Shown here piece by piece: positions 16,896 through 25,200 of a DNA stretch of 62,624 nucleotides (position 1 is the stretch's first letter; the number at the start of each line of letters is the position of its first letter). The position numbers and the translations under genes are program-made. The notes beneath the pieces were generated by a model. The model was not told the DNA's origin. It worked only from the letters and a program-made list of their open reading frames with translations, and searched no databases. Source of the stretch: Candidatus Zipacnadum vermilionense (GTDB lineage: Bacteria; Armatimonadota; Zipacnadia; Zipacnadales; Zipacnadaceae); the NCBI GenBank assembly GCA_029821755.1, contig JALGSV010000018.1, positions 1-62,624 of the forward strand, given 5' to 3'.

Positions 16896-18335
16896 CTATC
16901 CCCCCAGCAGCGCCCTGAGTACCTCCCGCGCTATCGGCCCGGCTGTCTCACTCCCCGAGACCCCGGCTTCCACCACGACCGCTATCGCCACCACCGGCTG
17001 GTCAGCAGGCGCAAAGGCCAGCATCCACACATCCGGCCTGCCCGCTCCCTTCTGCGCCGTCCCGGTCTTGGCCGCCACCTTCACGCCACGTATGGCCATA
17101 ATACCTGCAGTACCGTTTTCCACGGCCTGGACCATCATACCTGCTACCTCCCGCGCCGTCTGCGGGCTGCAGGCCCGCCCCAAGTCCTTGCCGACGCCCG
17201 TGGTCAGCACCCGCCCCTTGGTGTCGCGCACCTGGGCCACCAGGTACGGTTGGATGACCTCTCCCCCCTCGGCAATAGTCGCCACCAGCCGCGCCATGGC
17301 CAGCGGGGTGACGCGTGTCTCCCCCTGCCCGTAGGCGGTGTGCGCCAGCAGGATCGGCCCCTTCGGACCGGTCAGGTCGGCCATCCCGCCGCTCTTGCTG
17401 GGCAGCGGCAGATCCGCCCGATCCAGCAGGTGGAAAGCCTTGACGCCCTCTCGGTAGCGCGTACCGCCAATCGCCCTTCCCAGCTTGGCGAAGGAGATGT
17501 TGCACGACTGGGCCAGCGCCTGAATCAGCGTGAGCTTGCCGTGCGCTTTGCCCTCCGGGCAGATCACCCGGGTATGCGCGATCTCCTCCTCACCCCGGCA
17601 GGTGAACTGGCCATAGGGCCGGACTATCCCGTCCTGCAAGCCAATGGCCGCCGTCAGCACTTTGAGCGCCGATCCCGGTGTGTACAGACCCTGCAGAGCC
17701 CGGTCAAGTTCCGGTGAGAAGGGGTGAGTACGGAATACTTCGTACTCTTCCTGGTTGTGGATGATCTCCGGATCGTAGTTGGGGCCGCTTACCAGCACCC
17801 GGAGGGCTCCGTCGCGCGGGTCGATGGCGACCACCGCGCCGCGCCTGCCCTGCATGGCCTGGGTCGCCGCGCGCTGGGCCGCGGCGTCGATGGTCAGGAC
17901 CACGTCGTCCCCGCGCAGGCGCCCCTGGATCAGCGTCTGCCAAGCGTTGGCATACGGTCCTAGCCCCAGCAGCGCGTCCCGCATCCCCGCCTGCAGCCCG
18001 GTCTTGGCGTTGTAGCCGGTCAGGTGGCAGAAGGTGGTCGGCTCCGGGTAGACCTGCTCCCAGCCCTCCGCCTCCTTCTTGGCGCCCATGATCAGCGTTC
18101 CGTCGGACGCAAACACGCTGCCCGGCTCGGTGAGGCTCACGCGCTCCGCGGCGCGGGTGTTGTGGGGGTCGGCCTGCAACGCCGGGGCGGCTATCACTTG
18201 CCAGTACCCAGCCACCAGCGCCAGCAAGGCAAACGCACCCAGCCCCAGCATCGCCAACCCCCGGATTTGTGGAGATAATTCTCTCAATGTGTCACCCACT
18301 GGATTCCGCACGCTCGCATGTACGCCTCCGGCCAC
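16896..18335 (-). CDS. pbpA: class B penicillin-binding protein (transpeptidase)
   Basis: Cross-links peptidoglycan stem peptides at the outer face of the membrane, working with the SEDS glycosyltransferase RodA encoded just upstream. One N-terminal transmembrane helix (about 27-48) and a short dimerisation-type region precede the transpeptidase domain. Active-site motifs are SALK (222-225), SCN (277-279) and KTGT (near 430). At up to 479 residues it is close to actinobacterial PbpA. The start is uncertain: GTG 18335 opens the frame, but GTG codons at residues 9 and 13 or TTG at 17 are possible, and no site is clearly supported by a Shine-Dalgarno. A family F repeat overlaps the upstream region. 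Confidence 0.92.
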   Translation of the reverse strand: MAGGVHASVRNPVGDTLRELSPQIRGLAMLGLGAFALLALVAGYWQVIAAPALQADPHNTRAAERVSLTEPGSVFASDGTLIMGAKKEAEGWEQVYPEPTTFCHLTGYNAKTGLQAGMRDALLGLGPYANAWQTLIQGRLRGDDVVLTIDAAAQRAATQAMQGRRGAVVAIDPRDGALRVLVSGPNYDPEIIHNQEEYEVFRTHPFSPELDRALQGLYTPGSALKVLTAAIGLQDGIVRPYGQFTCRGEEEIAHTRVICPEGKAHGKLTLIQALAQSCNISFAKLGRAIGGTRYREGVKAFHLLDRADLPLPSKSGGMADLTGPKGPILLAHTAYGQGETRVTPLAMARLVATIAEGGEVIQPYLVAQVRDTKGRVLTTGVGKDLGRACSPQTAREVAGMMVQAVENGTAGIMAIRGVKVAAKTGTAQKGAGRPDVWMLAFAPADQPVVAIAVVVEAGVSGSETAGPIAREVLRALLGG

Positions 18336-18339
18336 GGAG

Positions 18340-18541
18340 CCTCACCCCCCTGCCCCCTCTCCTTGCAGGAGAGGGGGTAGCCCGTAGGGGCGAATGTCTC
18401 GCGGGGGGCATTTCCCGCGAAACATCCGCCCGCGCGGGGGGTGGACCATCCGGATAGTCGAGATTCGGCGCCTCCGGTGCCTTGCTCTCGACAGTCGCGG
18501 GCGGATGTTGCGGCTCCCGAAGCCGCAATATCCGTCCCTAC
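18340..18541. repeat. family F, D and E palindromes between rodA and pbpA
   Basis: Three different palindromes lie in a row in the 255-nt gap: F at 18340-18379, D at 18384-18437 (GTAGGGGCGAATG..CATCCGCCC type arms) and E at 18498-18541 (GGCGGATGTTGCGGC, then GCCGCAATATCCG). Copies of D and E recur in the same order at 27110-27265. From 18542 to 18590 I see only AT-richer sequence ending with CTTATCAATTCCCC, also found before the pknB stop at 14918-14930. Confidence 0.8.
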
Positions 18542-18590
18542 GGACTCCCCACTCTCCGCTCCCCATTCATCATTCATTACCTATCGCTTA

Positions 18591-19853
18591 TCAATTCCCC
18601 GCCTCTTCCCTCGACACCGCCAGCAACAGCCCCAGCCCAATACAATTCGCCAGCATCGAGGTCCCGCCGTAGCTCACCAGCGGCATCGGCAGCCCAGTCA
18701 GGGGAATCACCCGCAACACCCCGCCCACGATGATGAAGGCCTGTAGCGCGAACATCGCCGTCAGCCCCGCGGCCAGGAGCCCGTTGAACGTGTCCCGCGA
18801 TCGCCAGGCAATGCGGAAACCAGCTACGGTGAACAGCGCGTATAGCAGCAGCACCCCGACGCTCCCGGCCAGCCCCAGGTCCTGCCCCAGGACCGCAAAG
18901 ATCATGTCCGTGCTGGCGACCGGCAGGTTCGTAGCGGTCACCGGCATCAACCCCAGCCCGGCCCCGCCCACGCCGCCCTCCGCCAGTGCATACATCCCCT
19001 GCGCCGGCTGGTACCCTACGCCGGTGATACTAGCCCAGGGGTTGAGCCACGCCGCGAACCGGTGCTGCAAATGCGGAAAGACGTGGTACGCCGCCACAAT
19101 CCCCACCACAAACAGCACCAGGCTCCCGATCGCGTGCACGCTGCGCCCGGTGGCGAGGTAGAGCATCACCACGCACAACCCGAAGAACAGGGCCGCCGTC
19201 CCCAGGTCCCGCTGCCCCACGAACAACCCCAGGCACAGCACCACCATCAGCAGCATGGGCGCGAGGTAGCGGTACTGCAGGCTCGGCCCGCCCCGCCGGC
19301 GCTGCAGTTGCCGGAGCAGATGCCCCCGCTCGGCCACATACCCCGCCAGGAAGATGACCATGAGCAGCTTGGCCAACTCGCTCGGCTGCAGGCTGAAGCG
19401 TCCCCCGAGGCTCAGCCACAGCCGCGCCCCATTCTTCTCCGGTGCCAGGATGACGGTCAGCACCATCAGCGCCACCGCACCTACCCCGGCCAAGTACTTC
19501 CAGTTGCTCAGGTTGAAGACGGGGTCCACCAGGTAGTAGGTGCCGATCAATCCCGCGCACCCCACCAGCACCCACAGGATCTGCTTGGAGCCCAGGTAGC
19601 CGTCAATGCGGAAGATGAGGATGACGCCGAGGGAAATCAGGAGGGTGGCGACGGGCAGGAGGATGCGATCCCGGCGCGCTCCGCCGAGGTCCAGGATCAG
19701 CGCGGTAGCCATCAGCGCGCCGACCACCGCCAGGATACGGATAGCGCGCGCCGCCTCTTCCCCTTGCCCCAGCGAAGCCAGCACCATACCTCCCAGCGCA
19801 ATGGCCGAGGCAAAGACCAACAGCCCAAGTTCCCAACGGCGTGAGGCGGAAAT
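18591..19853 (-). CDS. rodA: SEDS-family peptidoglycan glycosyltransferase (RodA/FtsW)
   Basis: Polymerises lipid II into glycan strands. The product has about ten transmembrane segments. Family motifs include SLGGRFSLQPSELAKLLMVI, VGQRDLGTAALF, GYQPAQGMYALAEGG and TGLPMPLVSYGGTSM. I start the gene at ATT 19851-19853 (420 residues). AAGGAG lies 10 nt upstream, an in-frame TAG sits between the two, and the resulting ISASRRWELGLLVF matches a normal SEDS N-terminus. The first conventional codon, TTG 19820, has no ribosome-binding site and would delete the first helix's cap. Order with pbpA and the FHA genes matches the actinobacterial cluster. Confidence 0.93.
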   Translation of the reverse strand: MSASRRWELGLLVFASAIALGGMVLASLGQGEEAARAIRILAVVGALMATALILDLGGARRDRILLPVATLLISLGVILIFRIDGYLGSKQILWVLVGCAGLIGTYYLVDPVFNLSNWKYLAGVGAVALMVLTVILAPEKNGARLWLSLGGRFSLQPSELAKLLMVIFLAGYVAERGHLLRQLQRRRGGPSLQYRYLAPMLLMVVLCLGLFVGQRDLGTAALFFGLCVVMLYLATGRSVHAIGSLVLFVVGIVAAYHVFPHLQHRFAAWLNPWASITGVGYQPAQGMYALAEGGVGGAGLGLMPVTATNLPVASTDMIFAVLGQDLGLAGSVGVLLLYALFTVAGFRIAWRSRDTFNGLLAAGLTAMFALQAFIIVGGVLRVIPLTGLPMPLVSYGGTSMLANCIGLGLLLAVSREEAGN

Positions 19854-19870
19854 GAGGGGCTACTCCTTGG

Positions 19871-19951
19871 TCCGCGTGGCGCGGGCTTTCTAGCCCGCGC
19901 GGACGGTGCTTACCCAGCCGAGGGCGGGCTAGAAAGCCCGCCCCACGCGGA
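19871..19951. repeat. family A palindrome, copy 2 (between fhaB and rodA)
   Basis: The left arm TCCGCGTGGCGCGGGCTTTC begins at 19871 and the right arm ends at 19951. It lies inside the operon, just upstream of the rodA ribosome-binding site at 19869-19864 on the minus strand. A transcript hairpin here could affect rodA translation. Confidence 0.88.
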
Positions 19952-19984
19952 AACGACTCTTCTAACACAACCCGAAACGCGCCC

Positions 19985-20857
19985 CTACTCCGGTTCCACG
20001 TACCTTAGCATCGTCGTCCCCACCATGATCTGATCGCCGTCGCGCAGGATATGATCCCCGCTGATCCGATGCCCATTGACCAGGGTCCCGTTAGTCGAGC
20101 CCCGGTCGCGCAACACCCGGCGACCCTCCTTCAGGAAGATCAGGGCGTGTTGGGACGATACGAACGTGTCCGTCAGTACCACCAGGCTATGCCCGGCCCG
20201 GCCGATGGTCGCCGCGGCCAGCAGGGGGAACTCGCGGCCTGGGGCCAGGTCCGGACTCTCCGAATGCAGCACCACCAACCGCGGCGTGGAGGGGCTGACT
20301 ACCAGCGTACCCGGCTCCGGCCCAGGAGTCGGGGCGAGGGGAACCACCGGGGCCGGGGGCGACTCGGGGCGCGGCTTCGGCTCCGGCTCGCCTAGCGCCT
20401 CCATGACCGACTCCGCCGCGGTGGCGGGGACCGGTTCTTCCGGGGCCAGACCCTCCGCTGCCGCTATTTCCGACGGCAGTTCTTTCGCCAGCAGCGCCGG
20501 CACATGCGGCTCCTCGCGCACCGGCTCCTCTTTCGCCGTATCCTCCGTCAGCGCCGACCGCACCGATTCCGCGCTGGAGCCCACCGGCATCGGCGGAGGC
20601 ATGGGCGCCACCGGGGCGGAGGGCGCTGGCGCTGGGATTGCCGCCGGTACCGCCGGAGCAGGCGTCGGAGCTGTGCGCCGGGGCGTCGTGACCGGCGCCG
20701 GCCCGGTCATCCGTGGCATCTCCGCCCGCGCCTGTCGCGCCGACTCCTCCTCCCGATCCGCCCGCGCCTGTGCGATCAGGCCCCTGTAGACCATCCAGAC
20801 AAATACGTAGATCAGGGCCACCAGCACGTATTTTCCGGCCAGGAGTGCTATTTCCAT
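19985..20857 (-). CDS. fhaB: membrane-anchored FHA-domain protein (FhaB/FipA-like)
   Basis: The product has 290 residues. An N-terminal transmembrane helix (about residues 6-26) is followed by about 165 residues of Pro/Ala/Glu-rich linker. A C-terminal FHA domain (about 200-288) shows the phosphothreonine-binding signature: TIGRAGHS, SSQHALI and RGSTNGTLVNG. FHA domains recruit proteins phosphorylated by Ser/Thr kinases; here the likely partner is the PASTA kinase four genes on. In Mycobacterium the equivalent FhaB regulates division. The ATG at 20855-20857 lies 3 nt after the fhaA stop, so translation is probably coupled. Confidence 0.9.
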   Translation of the reverse strand: MEIALLAGKYVLVALIYVFVWMVYRGLIAQARADREEESARQARAEMPRMTGPAPVTTPRRTAPTPAPAVPAAIPAPAPSAPVAPMPPPMPVGSSAESVRSALTEDTAKEEPVREEPHVPALLAKELPSEIAAAEGLAPEEPVPATAAESVMEALGEPEPKPRPESPPAPVVPLAPTPGPEPGTLVVSPSTPRLVVLHSESPDLAPGREFPLLAAATIGRAGHSLVVLTDTFVSSQHALIFLKEGRRVLRDRGSTNGTLVNGHRISGDHILRDGDQIMVGTTMLRYVEPE

Positions 20858-20860
20858 GGT

Positions 20861-21532
20861 TCAGTCTCCGCGGTAGGCAAACCGCAACTGCACCAGCCCC
20901 AACTCGATGATATCGCCCTCCTGCAGCAGCGTCTGCTGCGCCGACCTCCCGCCGACGAAGGTGCCGTTGCTGCTGCCCAGGTCCTCGATCATGTAACCTG
21001 CGTAGGTCCAGAAGAGGCGCGCATGGCGGCGAGAGATCGCCGCCTCCTCCAGGCAGACCTGACACATATCTACCCGCCCCAGCACCGCTTCGCCCCAGAC
21101 CTCCCACGTCTGCGGCGGCAGCCCGGCGATGACGCTCAGCGTCGCTCCCACCGGTTGGTTGCGGAATTCCGCCTGCGTCTGGGTGCGGCCGGAAGTGACT
21201 TTCTCGTCCGCTTCCAGACCCACCGTCAGCCGCGGCCCGTGCAGGTAGCCTTGCTCGGCGGCATACTCACGCAGTTCCGCCGCAAATTCTGCCTCTAGTT
21301 CAACACGCAGGCTCGCGAACAGTTCCAGATCAGCGGGAGCAAGCAGGAGGCGATAGTGGTTGGCGACCAGGGTTCCTTCGGTCCCGAGGGTACGACTGTG
21401 GTCGAGGGCGCGGCGCAGCTCATCGGCCAACTCCAGCGGCTGCAAGCGTCCAGGAAGCAGACGGCCCACGCCTTCCACGGCCGTCCTTAGGGAGTCCTCC
21501 AGCCGTTGCAGAACTTGGCGCGCCGCCTTCAT
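20861..21532 (-). CDS. fhaA: FhaA-like protein (DUF3662 plus FHA domain)
   Basis: The product has 223 residues. The N-terminal roughly 115 match the DUF3662 domain that precedes FHA in actinobacterial FhaA (LEDSLRTAVEGVGRLLPGRL, then ELADELRRALD). The C-terminal FHA domain has AISRRHARLFW and LGSSNGTFVGG. The mycobacterial relative is longer, because a linker of some 200 residues between the two domains is missing here. FhaA binds the phosphorylated pseudokinase MviN to restrain cell-wall synthesis in mycobacteria; that role is family knowledge. The ATG at 21530-21532 has no Shine-Dalgarno, and the promoter's predicted start point is within about 3 nt of it, so the transcript may be leaderless. 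Confidence 0.9.
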   Translation of the reverse strand: MKAARQVLQRLEDSLRTAVEGVGRLLPGRLQPLELADELRRALDHSRTLGTEGTLVANHYRLLLAPADLELFASLRVELEAEFAAELREYAAEQGYLHGPRLTVGLEADEKVTSGRTQTQAEFRNQPVGATLSVIAGLPPQTWEVWGEAVLGRVDMCQVCLEEAAISRRHARLFWTYAGYMIEDLGSSNGTFVGGRSAQQTLLQEGDIIELGLVQLRFAYRGD

Positions 21533-21541
21533 GACACCGGA

Positions 21542-21570
21542 ATTATAGCAGAATCACCAAGTGATGTCAT
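21542..21570 (-). promoter_or_regulatory. strong promoter of fhaA-fhaB-rodA-pbpA-pknB, near-leaderless
   Basis: On the minus strand there is ATGACA at 21570-21565, a 17-nt spacer, and TATAAT at 21547-21542. The fhaA ATG begins at 21532, only 10 nt past the -10 box, so the mRNA probably starts at or within a few nt of the start codon. Confidence 0.75.
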
Positions 21571-21671
21571 CCAATCTTCCCTTAGGGGCACCAGTCTCCA
21601 GATCGGTGCCCGCAAGACGAGACTAGGAGGGCAGGCTTTTCAGCCTGTTTATTTCCCCAGAAAAATTCCCC

Positions 21672-21700
21672 TTGACATAAGAACGAACGTTTCATATACT
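21672..21700 (+). promoter_or_regulatory. promoter of the DUF6504-zinc ribbon-dnaE cassette with embedded LexA-like box
   Basis: TTGACA (21672-21677), a 17-nt spacer and TATACT (21695-21700) form a near-consensus sigma70 promoter. The spacer contains GAACGAACGTTT at 21681-21692, which fits GAAC-N4-GTTY, the core of the Gram-positive/actinobacterial LexA operator (CGAAC-N4-GTTCG). A repressor bound there would block polymerase. SOS control is inferred from this match and from the genes downstream. Confidence 0.65.
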
Positions 21701-21750
21701 CCACCTCACCACTTAGAACCCATGTTCCATTTTATCAAAGGGGAAAAGAC

Positions 21751-22002
21751 ATGAGCAAACTAATTATCGAACCGATCCGGCTGGAGCTAGTCCAGGAAAC
21801 CCGGACGCCGCGGGCCTTTCACTGGCGGGGAAGGTCCTACCGCGTCGCCGAGATCGGTGGCAAATGGGCCGAGACAGGGCACTGGTGGGAGGGCCAGGGC
21901 GAGTGCAAGTTCTGCCGCGTCCTCACCGACCGCAACCTCGTCGCCGACCTGTGCTTCGAGCCCCAGTATGGCCAGTGGTGGCTGTATCGGGTGTACGACT
22001 GA
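21751..22002 (+). CDS. small DUF6504-like protein
   Basis: An 83-residue soluble protein with the pattern PRAFHWRGRSYRVAEI, two closely spaced Trp (GHWWEG), a CKFC pair and the ending QWWLYRVYD. From memory this resembles the DUF6504 family of about 80-100 residues, which I associate with actinobacterial mutagenesis genes (ImuB/DnaE2); the function is unknown. AGGGG lies 7 nt before ATG 21751. It is the first gene after a promoter carrying a LexA-like box and is followed by a zinc-ribbon gene and a DnaE-type polymerase, which supports a DNA-damage role by context. Confidence 0.75.
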   Translation: MSKLIIEPIRLELVQETRTPRAFHWRGRSYRVAEIGGKWAETGHWWEGQGECKFCRVLTDRNLVADLCFEPQYGQWWLYRVYD

Positions 22003-22087
22003 CTCCCCTTACGCGTGACGCGGGCTTCCCGCCTGCGTCCCGTCGGACTGGTTCCAGCACTATACGCACCAAAGCGAGGAAATACAA

Positions 22088-22192
22088 ATGCACTACCAAT
22101 CAGACCTCTGTCCGGACTGTGGCATGCCCTTATTCGCCGAGGAAGGCTGCTACCTCTGCCGCTACTGCGGCTGGTGCGCCTGTGAGCTGTAG
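22088..22192 (+). CDS. 34-residue zinc-ribbon protein
   Basis: ATG 22088 is preceded by GAGGA at 7 nt. The peptide carries CPDCG near residue 8, then EEGCYLCRYCGWCAC, giving a pattern CxxC-x11-CxxCxxCxxCxC rich in metal ligands. The sequence strongly resembles the C-terminal Cys-rich tail of class II (B12-dependent) ribonucleotide reductases, which reads CPDCG..EGC..C..CGxSxC. Here it is a free-standing gene with its own start, between the DUF6504-like gene and dnaE on the same strand. It could be a separated RNR tail, a redox carrier, or a small regulator. No RNR gene is seen in the window. Confidence 0.65.
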   Translation: MHYQSDLCPDCGMPLFAEEGCYLCRYCGWCACEL

Positions 22193-22294
22193 GGGGAAGT
22201 GGCGAGTGGCAAGTAGGGAACGGGTTAGTCCTACTCCCGGCTTCCGTATCGCTGTCGTTGTGCCTGCCTCTGTGCCTGACGTTTTGCCTGTCTT

Positions 22295-25200
22295 ATGTTC
22301 ATTCATCTTCATGTTCATTCCAACTTTTCTTTCTACGACGGGGCGGCTCCCCTGACCGACCTGGTGGAGGCGACGGCGCACCTGGAGATGCCGGCCCTGG
22401 CCGTCACCGACCACAACAGCCTCGCCGGCGCCGTCCGCTTCTACCAGGCTGCCCGTAAGGCGGGGATCAAGCCGATCATCGGGGTGGAGTTTGACTGCGA
22501 ATCAGTTATGGGGAGCGAATCTGTAGAGGCGGCGCCTGCGCCGCCCGCCGTTTCGGCCTTCCCCACCCGACTCCTCCTCCTCGCCCTCGACAATACCGGC
22601 TACTCCCATCTCTGCCGCCTGGTGACCTGTGCCCATCTCGGCGAGGCCCGCTCCGCCGGTCCCTTCGCCCCGCAGTACCACGAGGTGGACCGCAAGCACC
22701 CTCTCCTGCACCAGGAGCATCTGCGCGAGTATGCCTCCCACCTGCTGGCCCTCTCCCCCGCCGGCGCCGGCGAGATCGCCACCCTCCTCCAGGCCGGCGA
22801 CTACCGCACCGCCGCCGCGGTGGCCCGCTACTACGCCGACCTCTTCGGCCCCGGCAACTTCTACCTGGAACTTCAGCACCATCTGAATCAGCCCGAGGGC
22901 GTCCGCCGTCCTAATCCCCCCTCTCCTGCAAGGAGCGGGGGGCCGGGGGGTGAGGTTCGCCACCGCCTTGCTCGCCTCGCCCACAACCTCTCCCTACCCC
23001 TCGTCGCCTCCAACGACGTCCACTACGTCACGCCCGACCATGCGCCGCTGCAGGATGCGCTGTTCTGCCTGGGGCAGGGGATCTCCGTCCGCGACGCCCA
23101 TCCGGGGCGCAAGCCCAATGCCGAGTACTACCTCAAATCCCCGGCCCAGATGGGCAAGCTCTTCGCTGACTATCCTGAGGCTCTCGCCGCCACCGAGGAG
23201 ATCGCCGGGCGCTGCTCCTGGGAGTTGGACCTGGACACCATCCACCTCCCCCGCTTCGACGCCGCCTCAGCCGACGCTTTCAGCGGTGACCCGGATTCCC
23301 CCGCCGACCGCGCCGCCTTTCTGGAGAGGCTCTGCCGCCAAGCCTTGCCGCGCAAATATGGTCTCGACTCCTATCCCCCCTCTCCTGCAAGGAGAGGGGG
23401 GCAGGGGGGTGAGGCGTCCCTGCGCGCCCCTGCCGAGCGCCAGTTGGAGCACGAGCTGGCCGTCATCAACCAGCGCGGCCTGGCCGACTACTTCCTGATC
23501 GTCTGGGACCTGGTCCGTTTCGCCGAGTCCCGCGGCATTCGCCACAGCGGCCGCGGCTCCGCCGCCGACTCGATTGTCTGCCACCTGCTGGATATCACCC
23601 AGCCCGAACCGCTCGCCAACGACCTGCTCTTCGAGCGTTTCCTCAACCCTGAACGCCGCGACCTGCCCGACATTGATCTCGACTTCGACACCCGCCGCCG
23701 CAACGAGGTGGTGGCCTACGTCTACCACAAGTACGGCCCCGAGCATGTCGCCGCCGTCGGCACCGTCAACACCTTCCGCGCTCGCGCGGCGGTGCGCGAG
23801 TTGGGCAAGGTCCTGGGCCTGAGCGAAGGCCAGATCAGCCGCGTGGCCTGCAACTTCGCCTACGTGGACCTGCACCAACTCCCCGCCATGCTGGAGGCGC
23901 TCCCCGAGGCGCGCGGCGTGGCGGGCGATCTGGCCTACGAGCAGACCCTCCTGCGTCTGTGCGAGCAGGTGGGCGGCTACCCCCGCCATATCGCCGTCCA
24001 CGTCGGCGGGCTAATCATCAGCGAGCGCCCCCTAACCGACCTCGTTCCCCTGCAACTGGCCAACAAGGGCATCGTTGTCGCCCAGTACGACAAGGACGAC
24101 GTCGAGGCCCTGGGTCTACTGAAGATGGACCTCCTGGGCCTGCGCATCCACACGGCGATTGAGCACTGCCTGGGGTTGATAAACCGTCCTGTAGGGCGCG
24201 GGCTCGTACCGCGCCCCTCCCGCCACCGTTTCGCCGGTCGAAGCCGGAGATCGATTCGGTATCACCGCCGGCGTTTCTTCCTCCGTAGCCCAAAGCGGGC
24301 GGCGCAGGCGCCGCCCCTACAAAAACTCCCCCTCCCCTGCCAAGGGCGTCAGCGCCCAGGGAGGGGGCAGGGGGTGGGGCTCCGAGCGGCGGGGCACGTA
24401 GGCCCCGTCCTACATGAAATACCCCTCGACGACCCCGCCGCCTATGCCTTGATCCGCTCCACCCACACCCTCGGTCTCTTCCAACTGGAGAGCCCCGGTC
24501 AGCGCAACCTGCAGGGGAGGCTGCTGGCTGAGAAGTTCGAGGACATCATCGCCGGCATCTCTCTCTTTCGCCCCGGGCCGGTGCAGGCGGACATGATCAC
24601 GCCTTTCATCGCCCGCCGTCGGGGCCAGGAGCCGGTCACCTACCTACACCCCGTCCTCGAGCCCATCCTGGAGCGCACTTACGGCGTGATGATCTACCAG
24701 GAGCAGGTGATGCGCGTCGCCGCAGCCATCGGCGGCTTCACCCTCGGGCAGGCTGACCGCCTGCGTAAGGCCATGAACTTCGACTCCCCCACCGAGGCGA
24801 TGCAGCGCCTGCACGACAGCTTTATGGAGGGCGCCCGCCGTCAGGGGATTGACGAGGCCGTAGCCGAGCAGATCTTCTCCCAGGTCGCTGCCTTCGCGGC
24901 ATTCGGCTTCAACAAGGCCCACGCGGCCAGCTTCGCCCGCATCTCCTACGAAAGCGCCTATCTCAAGGCCCACTACCCGGCCGAATTCTTCGCCGGCCTG
25001 CTCACCGCCCAGCCCATGGGCTTCTACCCCCCGCGCACCCTCGCCGAGGAGGCCAAGCGCCTGGGGATTGCGATGCTTCCGCCGTGCGTAAATCGGAGCG
25101 AGGGGGATTATACGGTGGAGAGGACCCCTCCCGGTACGACGGGCGTCTCGCCCGTCGTCGGCGGGAGGGACGGGCGAGACGCCCGTCCTACCGGCCTTCG

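Noticed and set aside
22912-25192. Tandem palindromes in dnaE as a CRISPR array or intein
   Set aside because: The repeats are of several different families, irregularly spaced, and in frame with no spacer pattern; no intein splicing motifs (N-terminal Cys block, C-terminal HN) are present.
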